Source of the DNA: Armatimonadota bacterium
GTDB taxonomy: Bacteria; Armatimonadota; Fimbriimonadia; Fimbriimonadales; Fimbriimonadaceae
NCBI GenBank assembly: GCA_020438215.1
Contig: JAGQUX010000017.1
Coordinates: 1-58,264, forward strand
Direction: 5' to 3'
DNA: 58,264 bases
This document shows, in pieces, positions 26,071 to 32,611 of this stretch. The position numbers and the translations under genes were made by a program. Numbering within the stretch: position 1 is the stretch's first letter; every line of letters starts with the position of its first letter. A model generated the notes under the pieces. That model had not been told where the DNA came from, made no database searches, and saw only the letters and a program-made list of their open reading frames with translations.

Positions 26071-27183
26071 ATGTCTTCAGATCAGCCGAAATTTGCCGTT
26101 CATGGCGGAGCCTTCTTCGATGCCATCGGCGTCCGCATGGATGCGCTCGATGCAAAAGAGGAAGTCATCAGCGCGGATGTCCTCGATTCTTGGTACGATC
26201 CCTCCCCCAGCGTCATCGAATCTGTACGCGAGCATCTCCCTTGGCTGATCAAAACCTCTCCTCCCACTCGGAGCGAAGGTCTCCGAGAGGTCATCGCCGA
26301 GAAACGCGGCATCTCCCCAGATCAAATCCTGCTCGGGAGCGGAACAAGTTCTCTCATGTTCCTTGTCCTCCCCGAACTCCTCAACCCGGATGATAAAGTC
26401 GTTGTGCTCGATCCGATGTACGGGGAATACGCCCATCTGACTGGTGAGATCATCGGCGCAAACGTTGCCCGCCACGAACTCCCCCTCGACAACTTTGAAG
26501 CCGATCCCGAATGGCTTGGTCAGCAATGCCTCGGCGCAAAGATGCTCATTCTCGTCAATCCAAACAGCCCCACTGGGCGTGCCATGAGCCGAACTCAAGT
26601 CCAAATGCTGATGCAGGGCGTCCCGCCCAACTGCCTCGTCTGGATTGATGAAACCTACATTGATTTCTATACCAACGCCTCCGGCAAAAGCCAATCTTGC
26701 GAAGAGCTTGTTGCCCAGTTTCCGAACCTGATCATCTGCAAATCAATGTCGAAGTTCTACGGTTTGAGCGGCCTTCGTATTGGCTATCTGGTGATGAACC
26801 CCAAGCTCGTCAGGCAGTTTGAAGAACGTATTCCGCCCTGGAATGTCGGCCTCATTGCCCAACTCGCCGGAATCGAAGCTCTCAAAGCCGATCCCTACTA
26901 CGCCAAGATGGCATCCAAAACCGCCGAGTACCGAGAACTTTTAACCCAAAATCTCAATGCAATCTCAGAGGTTCAAGTCATCCCCAGCGTGACCAACTTC
27001 GTGCTGGCAAGGCTTGCCACCCCACAAGCTCAAGAGCTTTGTGATGCCCTCCAAGCCAAGAACATCTTCATCCGCAACTGCGACTCGCTCAGCCCACGCT
27101 TCAAAAATGAAATGATCCGCATCGCCGTAAAAGGAGATGCGGATCAAAAGGTTGTCTCAGCAATCGCCGAGTTCTTTGCTTAG
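26071..27183 (+). CDS. HisC-like PLP-dependent aminotransferase
   Basis: 370 residues of the class I/II aminotransferase fold, close to histidinol-phosphate aminotransferases. Visible elements are LGSGTSSLMFLVL (cofactor phosphate loop), LVNPNSPTGRAMS (NPxxPTG), WIDETYIDF (PLP-ring Asp) and the Schiff-base lysine in CKSMSKFYGLSGLRIGY. Substrate could be histidinol phosphate or an aromatic amino acid; its position behind trpA leaves an aromatic role open. TAAAAT lies 6 bases before the ATG, suggesting a leaderless transcript of its own. Its stop overlaps the convergent TlpA-like gene's stop by 4 bases. Confidence 0.85.
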   Translation: MSSDQPKFAVHGGAFFDAIGVRMDALDAKEEVISADVLDSWYDPSPSVIESVREHLPWLIKTSPPTRSEGLREVIAEKRGISPDQILLGSGTSSLMFLVLPELLNPDDKVVVLDPMYGEYAHLTGEIIGANVARHELPLDNFEADPEWLGQQCLGAKMLILVNPNSPTGRAMSRTQVQMLMQGVPPNCLVWIDETYIDFYTNASGKSQSCEELVAQFPNLIICKSMSKFYGLSGLRIGYLVMNPKLVRQFEERIPPWNVGLIAQLAGIEALKADPYYAKMASKTAEYRELLTQNLNAISEVQVIPSVTNFVLARLATPQAQELCDALQAKNIFIRNCDSLSPRFKNEMIRIAVKGDADQKVVSAIAEFFA

Positions 27184-28364
27184 AGGTGTGTCTTCAGTTC
27201 TTCCACGAACTTAGCAAACGAATCTTTTGAGTAGCCCACATGGCTGCTCAGAACGTTGCCATCGCGACCAATCACAACCATCGTCGGAATCCCGCGAATG
27301 CCGTAGTTGGTAAAAGCATCATTTTCAGTGAAAACGATCGGCCAATCCAGGCCAAACTCTTTCTTGAAATCAGCCATCTTTGCGTATTCAGCTTCTTTCG
27401 TGATGTTTCGCTCTTGACCGTAATAGCCGTAATAGCGAGTCACCGAAATCACCTGAACACCTTTCGATTTCAGTTCATTGTGCATCGCAATGATGTCCGG
27501 GAACGCTGCTTTGCAGGGTCCGCACCAGTGAGCCATAAAGTCGATCACCACGATCTTGCCTTTCAAATCAGCAAGGCTGGTGTAGCCGCCATAGTTCTCG
27601 GTCATCGGGATCGCTGGGGCAGGGTTGCCATTCAGCATCAAACGAGTTGCATCCATATTCATGCCGCGCTTGTTTGCTTCCGGAATTCGAGCGTCCGCAT
27701 TACCTGCGTCGAGGGTTGCCTTCGCCGCATCCTTTTTGCCAGCAGAGAAGAGCATTTCTGCCTTTGTACTGTAGTAGTTAGCAAGGGCACTCGCAATGCT
27801 CGCTTTTTCGCGATCTTCCTTTGGTTCACCAACTTTGCCCGCCAGATCATCCAAGAACTTAACCGCTGCGTCCAATCCTTTCGATTCTTGAACTGCATCC
27901 ACAAAGTAGTAGCAGCCGTAAGTCAAAACGGTGCTTGCATTCATCGCCGAAGGTGCCTCGATCATCTGTGCAACCATCGCGCCTTTATCGAGCTCACCAG
28001 TTTGACGGAAAGTGTTCATGCACATCAGCTCCGCACTGAACTTAGAAGCCGCGCTCGGGCTCGAAGTCATGTACTTCTTGCAAAGTTCTTCAATGGAAGG
28101 ATATTCCTCCGCCATGTAGAAAAGTTGCATCCAGGCATAGCCGTCTTTGGCTTCAATTTCGCCTGGTTTGACGCCATCAATCGCGTCCTTCGCCATCTCC
28201 TTGACTTTGGCGTTCAAGGCAACAGTGTCAATGGTCGTCTTGTTCTCGCGCGCCTTTGTGATTTCAGCGGAGCGATACTTGTTGATATTGTTAAGGGCTT
28301 CTTGAGGATTGTCGGTGCCAAACCCGAGTACCAAAGATGCCGCGATAAGACTGATTACCGGCAT
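27180..28364 (-). CDS. Secreted TlpA-family thiol-disulfide oxidoreductase
   Basis: 394 residues from ATG 28364. A signal peptide (MPVISLIAASLVLGFG) leads to a helical region of about 230 residues, then a thioredoxin fold near the C-terminus with WCGPC (Cys281, Cys284) and the cis-Pro of GIRGIPTMVVIG. TlpA-like proteins reduce periplasmic disulfides, for example in cytochrome c maturation. The long helical front half is not standard TlpA and resembles the leading domains in Bacteroidetes and Planctomycetes redoxins. A TTG at 28379 would add five residues. An rpsD terminator lies just upstream, so it has its own promoter. Confidence 0.85.
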   Translation of the reverse strand: MPVISLIAASLVLGFGTDNPQEALNNINKYRSAEITKARENKTTIDTVALNAKVKEMAKDAIDGVKPGEIEAKDGYAWMQLFYMAEEYPSIEELCKKYMTSSPSAASKFSAELMCMNTFRQTGELDKGAMVAQMIEAPSAMNASTVLTYGCYYFVDAVQESKGLDAAVKFLDDLAGKVGEPKEDREKASIASALANYYSTKAEMLFSAGKKDAAKATLDAGNADARIPEANKRGMNMDATRLMLNGNPAPAIPMTENYGGYTSLADLKGKIVVIDFMAHWCGPCKAAFPDIIAMHNELKSKGVQVISVTRYYGYYGQERNITKEAEYAKMADFKKEFGLDWPIVFTENDAFTNYGIRGIPTMVVIGRDGNVLSSHVGYSKDSFAKFVEELKTHL

Positions 28365-28380
28365 TTCCCTAAGATACAAG

Positions 28381-28420
28381 AAAAACGCCCGAAAGCGATA
28401 CTTCCGGGCGCATATTTTTT
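28381..28420 (-). terminator. Rho-independent terminator after rpsD
   Basis: On the minus strand CGCCCGGAAG pairs with CTTTCGGGCG (six GC-rich pairs, one mismatch, three more) around a TATCG loop, followed by TTTTT (28385-28381). A T-run also follows on the plus strand, so it could work in both directions. Confidence 0.85.
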
Positions 28421-28435
28421 GAATTTGAGCTCGAA

Positions 28436-29044
28436 TTAGCGAGCGTAATATTCGATGACTTGCTGTTCTTGGAAGAAATCAGGGAAGTCTTCTCGCTCGG
28501 GAAGAGCAACAATCTTGCCTTCCATTGCACCAACGTTGGCATCCAGATAAACCGGAACCGGAGCCCCTTCGTACTGGTTGCGGCGAGCAATGCCTTGGCT
28601 CACTTCGTGGTTGCGAACACCAATCACATCACCTACTCGGCATTGATAGCTAGAAATGTCAACTTTCTTGCCGTTCACCATAATGTGACCGTGGGAAACG
28701 AGTTGGCGTGCTTGCCAGATCGTTTTTGCATAGCCCAGTCGATAAACTTGAGTTTGCAAGCGCATTTCCAAAAGACGCAAGAAGTTAAGGCTGGTGTTGC
28801 CGTGCATTCGTGCCGCTTTTTCAAACGTGCGTTGGAATTGCTTTTCCAGCATCCCGTAATAGGTGCGGATGACTTGCTTAGCCATCAGCTGTTCACCGTA
28901 TTCCGAAGTGCGGTTATCGCGCTTGTTCGGGCCGTGTTGGCCAGGTACGTAAGGTCGTTTGGAACTCGGGCATTTTGCCTGTCCCCAGATGTTGAAGCCG
29001 ACTTTGCGGCAGATTGCTTTCTTTCTTCCTCGGTATGTCGCCAT
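28436..29044 (-). CDS. rpsD: 30S ribosomal protein S4
   Basis: 202 residues. S4 binds the 5' domain of 16S rRNA and starts 30S assembly. The N-terminal ribosomal S4 domain begins MATYRGRKKAICRKVG and includes RPYVPGQHGPNKR. The S4 RNA-binding domain is RLQTQVYRLGYAKTIWQARQLVSHGHIMVNGK. Only part of the zinc-binding Cys set is present. ATG 29044 is the family start, with AAGGA upstream; the ORF could extend 12 codons further without support. It is a stand-alone gene with its own terminator, not part of an rpsM-rpsK-rpoA operon. Confidence 0.97.
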   Translation of the reverse strand: MATYRGRKKAICRKVGFNIWGQAKCPSSKRPYVPGQHGPNKRDNRTSEYGEQLMAKQVIRTYYGMLEKQFQRTFEKAARMHGNTSLNFLRLLEMRLQTQVYRLGYAKTIWQARQLVSHGHIMVNGKKVDISSYQCRVGDVIGVRNHEVSQGIARRNQYEGAPVPVYLDANVGAMEGKIVALPEREDFPDFFQEQQVIEYYAR

Positions 29045-29322
29045 GCTTAAGGTTTCCTTAGCCGTTCCATTTGGTTGCACGAGACGTAGAAAATTCCACG
29101 TTCCGTGGGCGTGAGAAGCTATTATGGCACACCAATTTCACCCGCTAGGACGTCAAACATTTCCCCTCACTCATCACTCGTTCAGTATGAAATTTGAAAT
29201 AATATGAATAATTTGCAATCAAAACTTGCGCACAACTGCGCATTTTTTTGATTCTCATTAATGCAAGTTTTCTTCCGATAATTGTTTTCAAGATAGTTTT
29301 CTATCCGGTCTGTGGGGGGCAT

Positions 29323-29916
29323 GTGCTCAATAAATTTGTAGGGAAAAAGATTACGGTGGAACGAACAAGCGATGGCAAGAAATTTGCCGGCATGGTTACG
29401 CTTGTTCAAAGCCCGTTGGTCCGAGTGCGACTCGATGAAGTCTCGAACATTCAAGTAGATGACAAAATCGATTGTAGTATTGGCGATGGAGTCAGCTTTG
29501 CAACATTAAATGCAACTGTCATGTCGTTAGAAGACAACATAGCCGAATTCTGGGTCACCATCCAATCTCTTGAAGAGGGTATTGACCGCGCACCTCGCGC
29601 TCTCGCTCCCGGTTACACTGCCCAAGTCACTCTGGAATCCGGCGAAGAAGTTTCTGCCTCACTTTGCGATGCCTCCGAATCTGGAATGCGACTCAGCTCT
29701 CTGAAAAATGTCACCGCAGGACAGCATATCACCGTCCGTGTCGATTATCCTGGCGGCTGCATTCATAGCAAAGGCAAGATCGTATGGGCCAAACAAATGG
29801 TCGACAGTGCCTATGTCGAAATGGGGATGCAAATCCTCGAAATGGATCGCCTTAACCAAGCACGCTGGAACCACATGGTCTCCACCCTCATGCGCGATTT
29901 TGGTATGGCCGCCTAA
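29323..29916 (+). CDS. PilZ-domain protein (c-di-GMP effector candidate)
   Basis: 197 residues from GTG 29323, which has a GGGGGG Shine-Dalgarno-like run at 29313-29318; a longer TTG-started form (29248) would add an unlikely hydrophobic leader. The N-terminal half resembles a YcgR-like N domain (GKKITVERTSDGKKFAGMV). The C-terminal PilZ domain has RAPRA, then DASESGMRL, the DxSxxG part of the c-di-GMP motif; the RxxxR part is a shortened variant. PilZ proteins usually control motility or exopolysaccharide in response to c-di-GMP. A flagellin gene occurs 20 kb away in this window. Confidence 0.75.
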   Translation: MLNKFVGKKITVERTSDGKKFAGMVTLVQSPLVRVRLDEVSNIQVDDKIDCSIGDGVSFATLNATVMSLEDNIAEFWVTIQSLEEGIDRAPRALAPGYTAQVTLESGEEVSASLCDASESGMRLSSLKNVTAGQHITVRVDYPGGCIHSKGKIVWAKQMVDSAYVEMGMQILEMDRLNQARWNHMVSTLMRDFGMAA

Positions 29917-29932
29917 TTCTTTTTTCTTCAGA

Positions 29933-29952
29933 CAAGCCTCTCCGTAGGCTTG
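29933..29952 (+). other. Short perfect hairpin after the PilZ gene
   Basis: CAAGCCT and AGGCTTG flank a 6-base loop, 17 bases after the PilZ stop. No T-run follows, so terminator function is uncertain. Confidence 0.35.
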
Positions 29953-29982
29953 CCGCCACATACACTCTCGCACACTCATGGG

Positions 29983-30621
29983 TCACACTTCGGTGTGGCC
30001 CACCTCTTTGACTAGCCGCTCAATCCGACCAGCCAACATCGTGCCGGATTCCGAGAGGGAATAAGTCGGCCGAGGCGGTCGCACATTGGCCGTAATGGAT
30101 CGCCAAACCAGACCATCCGACTCTAACGCCTTCAATCTCTGCGACAACGCCCGATCCGTGATCCCTGGCAGCGAATCTCGAATCTCTGTATATCGTCCGT
30201 TGTATTCCGTCAATGACTGCAACAAAGCAAAATCCCAGACATTCTTGCCAACTTCACCCTTCCACTGTTTCGGAGAGAAGAGATCCACCAAGTTACTTTC
30301 GATCACCAAAAGCCGTTCATTTAAGATGATCTCCGGGCGAAGGGGATGCCCGTATCCCGGGTTCCTGTCGACAAAACCTTGGGCAATCAAAAAATCAAGG
30401 CTCAGTTGCACACCACGGTGGGTCGCTCCGCAATCATGGACAAGGGTCACGAACTTCGCGCCCTTTCTCCGTGCCAGCGAAACCAAAATTCGCCAGCCCC
30501 ATTTTCTTTCTCCAATTTTCTGGAGGTGTGTATCTTGTATAGCTACTATACAGAGTATAATACCGCAATCGAGGCAAAATCTCGGTGTGGAGATACAAAA
30601 AGTGAGTAATAAACTAGGCAT
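29983..30621 (-). CDS. Tandem HxlR-type winged-helix regulator
   Basis: Up to 212 residues containing two HxlR-like winged-helix units in one chain: GERKWGWRILVSLARRKGA with FLIAQGFVDRNP, and KNVWDFALLQSLTEYNGRY with RLKALESDGLVWR. Normal HxlR proteins have one unit and dimerise, so this may be a covalent pseudo-dimer. The start is unclear: ATG 30621 would overlap the divergent VOC gene and read through the operator, while TTG 30486 would remove the first helix. It lies head-to-head with the VOC gene, with a palindrome between, so it probably represses that gene and itself. Confidence 0.75.
   Translation of the reverse strand: MPSLLLTFCISTPRFCLDCGIILCIVAIQDTHLQKIGERKWGWRILVSLARRKGAKFVTLVHDCGATHRGVQLSLDFLIAQGFVDRNPGYGHPLRPEIILNERLLVIESNLVDLFSPKQWKGEVGKNVWDFALLQSLTEYNGRYTEIRDSLPGITDRALSQRLKALESDGLVWRSITANVRPPRPTYSLSESGTMLAGRIERLVKEVGHTEV
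30535..30561 (+). promoter_or_regulatory. VOC-gene promoter with embedded palindromic operator
   Basis: A perfect TATAAT (30556-30561) has TTGTAT (30535-30540) 15 bases upstream as a possible -35. Between and over them lies GTATAG-CTA-CTATAC (30537-30551), a perfect inverted repeat with a 3-base spacer. This is a classical position for a repressor site, presumably for the divergent HxlR-type regulator. Confidence 0.65.
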
Positions 30622-30976
30622 GATCCCGGGCTTGACCGTTGTCTATCCCGTCTCGGATCGCAAGAAAACAACCGCGTGGTATCAAGAGCATTTCGGCTTC
30701 GAACTCATGTGGGATTCCGATGAAATCGGGTTCTGTGAACTCAAATCGGTGATTGACACCGTTTTCATCGGCCTAAGCGATCGCCAGAACCCCGAGGTCA
30801 AAGGCGGCGCAACCCTCACCTGGGGAACCGAAGATATCGAAGCAGTTCGCTCCCGCATGGAATCAGCAGGAATCAAGTTCGATGGCCCAACCCGCGAACA
30901 CCCCGGAATCGTTAAGCTAGCTACCCTCTACGATCCCGATGGGAACCACATCATGCTGTATCAAAGCCTCAGCTAG
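30602..30976 (+). CDS. VOC-superfamily (glyoxalase/bleomycin-resistance-like) protein
   Basis: 124 residues from GTG 30602, with GGAG 9 bases upstream. A single VOC unit: LTVVYPVSDRKKTTAWYQEHFGFEL, then the second beta-alpha-beta-beta-beta ending LYDPDGNHIMLYQS. VOC proteins include glyoxalases, dioxygenases and drug-binding resistance proteins. The metal ligands are not fully identifiable, so the reaction is unknown. Its promoter overlaps a palindrome beside an HxlR-type regulator gene, which suggests induction by an electrophile or toxic small molecule. Its stop overlaps the next convergent stop by 4 bases. Confidence 0.8.
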   Translation: MSNKLGMIPGLTVVYPVSDRKKTTAWYQEHFGFELMWDSDEIGFCELKSVIDTVFIGLSDRQNPEVKGGATLTWGTEDIEAVRSRMESAGIKFDGPTREHPGIVKLATLYDPDGNHIMLYQSLS

Positions 30977-31269
30977 GGCATAGAAAGGATTCGGGTGATC
31001 AAGATCGCAATCACGGCAAGGAACCCTAGCCGGATCATCCGAATCTTATTGAAAACCATCTGACGATCCGCCCCTTTCGCACTAAAAAAGATCAGCGAAG
31101 CCCCTGGAACATAGATGAAACTCCCCACAAAAACCGGCCAGGGAAGCGAATACTCCGGCACAATCGCCGGCACAAACGAAAGCAGAGCCACAAACAAGCC
31201 CGCAATGCAAAATCCCATCCCGATCTTGTGCAATTTGTCTCGTCGTGCTTGTCCCGGATCTTCCGTCAC
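30973..31269 (-). CDS. Small membrane protein of unknown function
   Basis: 98 residues with three hydrophobic segments (CIAGLFVALLSFVPAIV, WPVFVGSFIYVPGASLIFF, LGFLAVIAILITRIL) and basic ends. I do not recognise a family. The stop overlaps that of the VOC gene, and its start faces rsmG. It is probably a real gene, as the frame is fully open with consistent membrane-helix composition. Confidence 0.6.
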   Translation of the reverse strand: MTEDPGQARRDKLHKIGMGFCIAGLFVALLSFVPAIVPEYSLPWPVFVGSFIYVPGASLIFFSAKGADRQMVFNKIRMIRLGFLAVIAILITRILSMP

Positions 31270-31308
31270 AAGTCCAGTCTAAACCAAACGGGTACCGTGG
31301 AAGGGAAC

Positions 31309-32001
31309 ATGGCCCTCCCCCTCCTCGAATCTCTCGCCGCGCGACAAGGATTCGCCCTCTCCAAATCCCAAATCGCCGCCTGCGAGGCTTACCGGGCCGA
31401 CCTGTACGAAGTCAACGAGATCACGAACCTCACCCGTATCCCCTTCGAGGAAGCCGAGGCAAAGCACTTCGCTGATTCGCTCTTAGTTTCTGAACTCATT
31501 GCAAAGGGTGCAAATGTCCTCGATATCGGGCCGGGGCCAGGGTTTCCTGCTTGGGTGCTAGCTTGTTGCCGCCCAGACTTGACCATCACGGCCTTGGACA
31601 GTGCTAACAAAGCTATCAGATTCATCGAGCGCCACCCCCTCGCAAACCTGAAGACCAAGCTCGCCCGCGCTGAAGATAATGTCCACCGCGAGCATTACGA
31701 TGTCGTGGTCGGTCGTGCCGTGGCCCCCTTCGCCGTTCAGGCGGAAATCAGCGCCGCCTGGATAAAAATTGGCGGTCAGTTCATCCCATTCCGAACCCCT
31801 GCAGAAAGGGAAGAGATTGAGCAGTTTCCCGCCGCTCAACTCGGGCTACAACTCAACGAAATCAAGGAGATTGACCTTCCGGGAACCGACATCGTTCGGC
31901 TCTTCCCAATCTTTGTGAAAGTCAAAGCCACGAACCCCGAATTCCCACGTCAATGGGGAAGGATCAAGGCGAAGCCGCTTCAGAACCCTGCGAAGTCTTG
32001 A
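31309..32001 (+). CDS. rsmG: 16S rRNA (guanine-527-N7)-methyltransferase RsmG
   Basis: 230 residues from ATG 31309, preceded by GGAAGGG. The SAM-binding fold shows NEITNLTRI, VLDIGPGPGFPAWVLA (motif I), DSANKAIRFIE and GRAVAPFAV, all typical of RsmG/GidB. It methylates G527 of 16S rRNA; loss gives low-level streptomycin resistance in other bacteria. In many genomes rsmG sits beside mnmG and parAB near oriC; here parAB is about 17 kb downstream. The 3' end overlaps the TPR lipoprotein gene by 38 bases. Confidence 0.93.
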   Translation: MALPLLESLAARQGFALSKSQIAACEAYRADLYEVNEITNLTRIPFEEAEAKHFADSLLVSELIAKGANVLDIGPGPGFPAWVLACCRPDLTITALDSANKAIRFIERHPLANLKTKLARAEDNVHREHYDVVVGRAVAPFAVQAEISAAWIKIGGQFIPFRTPAEREEIEQFPAAQLGLQLNEIKEIDLPGTDIVRLFPIFVKVKATNPEFPRQWGRIKAKPLQNPAKS

Positions 32002-32611
32002 GGAACTTCTTCAAAAGCTCAGCTTCGGAATCACCAGGATTCAATTCCAAAACGCGATCCAAAACTTTCAGTGCTTCAGATTGCTCACCCGTCTGAATCA
32101 GAATCCGAGCTTTGTAGACTAAGCAGTTCAGGTTATCTGGTCCGAGTTCAAGAGCTTTATCAACCCGCTCCAATGCCTCGTCATAATCTCCCCGCGCAAA
32201 GGAGATATTCGCCAGATCGTAATACATCGTGTTACGAATCTCGTTCTCCGCGCTCAGCAATACCGCCGACCACTGATTCACCCCTTCCAGAAGAGCTTTT
32301 TCCGCTTCATCTTCCCGATCAAGAGCCAGCAGTGTCCGTCCCTTCAAAGCGAGGATTTGCGAGCTTGTCGGTCGGAATCGATAAAGCTCCTCAATAATGG
32401 GAAGTGCCTTCTCTAAATCAGCTTTCTGCTCTGCCGTCCGCTCAACACCCTGCGCATAAGCCAGAATCCCAGATTCTGTCAAAGGCTGTACTTTCTTGAT
32501 CCCTTCGTCGTACTGACCAAAGTTCGTGATAACGTTCGGGTCGGTGCCCATACATCCGCCAATGCCGAGCATCAAAGCTCCCATCAGAACAAGGTTAGTT
32601 CGCGACCACAT
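31964..32611 (-). CDS. TPR-repeat lipoprotein
   Basis: 215 residues from ATG 32611. A lipoprotein signal peptide ends in GIGGC (lipobox), so the protein is envelope-anchored. It holds at least three TPR units, for example YYDLANISFARGDYDEALERVDKALEL followed by VYKARILIQTGEQSEALKVLDRVLEL. TPR lipoproteins act as assembly scaffolds. It starts 17 bases inside the end of leuS, so it is probably co-transcribed with it. The specific role is unknown. Confidence 0.82.
   Translation of the reverse strand: MWSRTNLVLMGALMLGIGGCMGTDPNVITNFGQYDEGIKKVQPLTESGILAYAQGVERTAEQKADLEKALPIIEELYRFRPTSSQILALKGRTLLALDREDEAEKALLEGVNQWSAVLLSAENEIRNTMYYDLANISFARGDYDEALERVDKALELGPDNLNCLVYKARILIQTGEQSEALKVLDRVLELNPGDSEAELLKKFLKTSQGSEAASP

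Noticed and set aside
27240-28439. 399-codon open frame on the plus strand opposite the TlpA-like gene
   Set aside because: It is an antisense shadow; it has no family match, a Cys/His/Arg-rich composition, and covers a gene with a clear signal peptide and WCGPC motif.
30086-30601. Upstream extension of the VOC open frame (296 codons in all)
   Set aside because: The extension is antisense to the HxlR-type gene and runs through the promoter; GTG 30602 has a good ribosome site.
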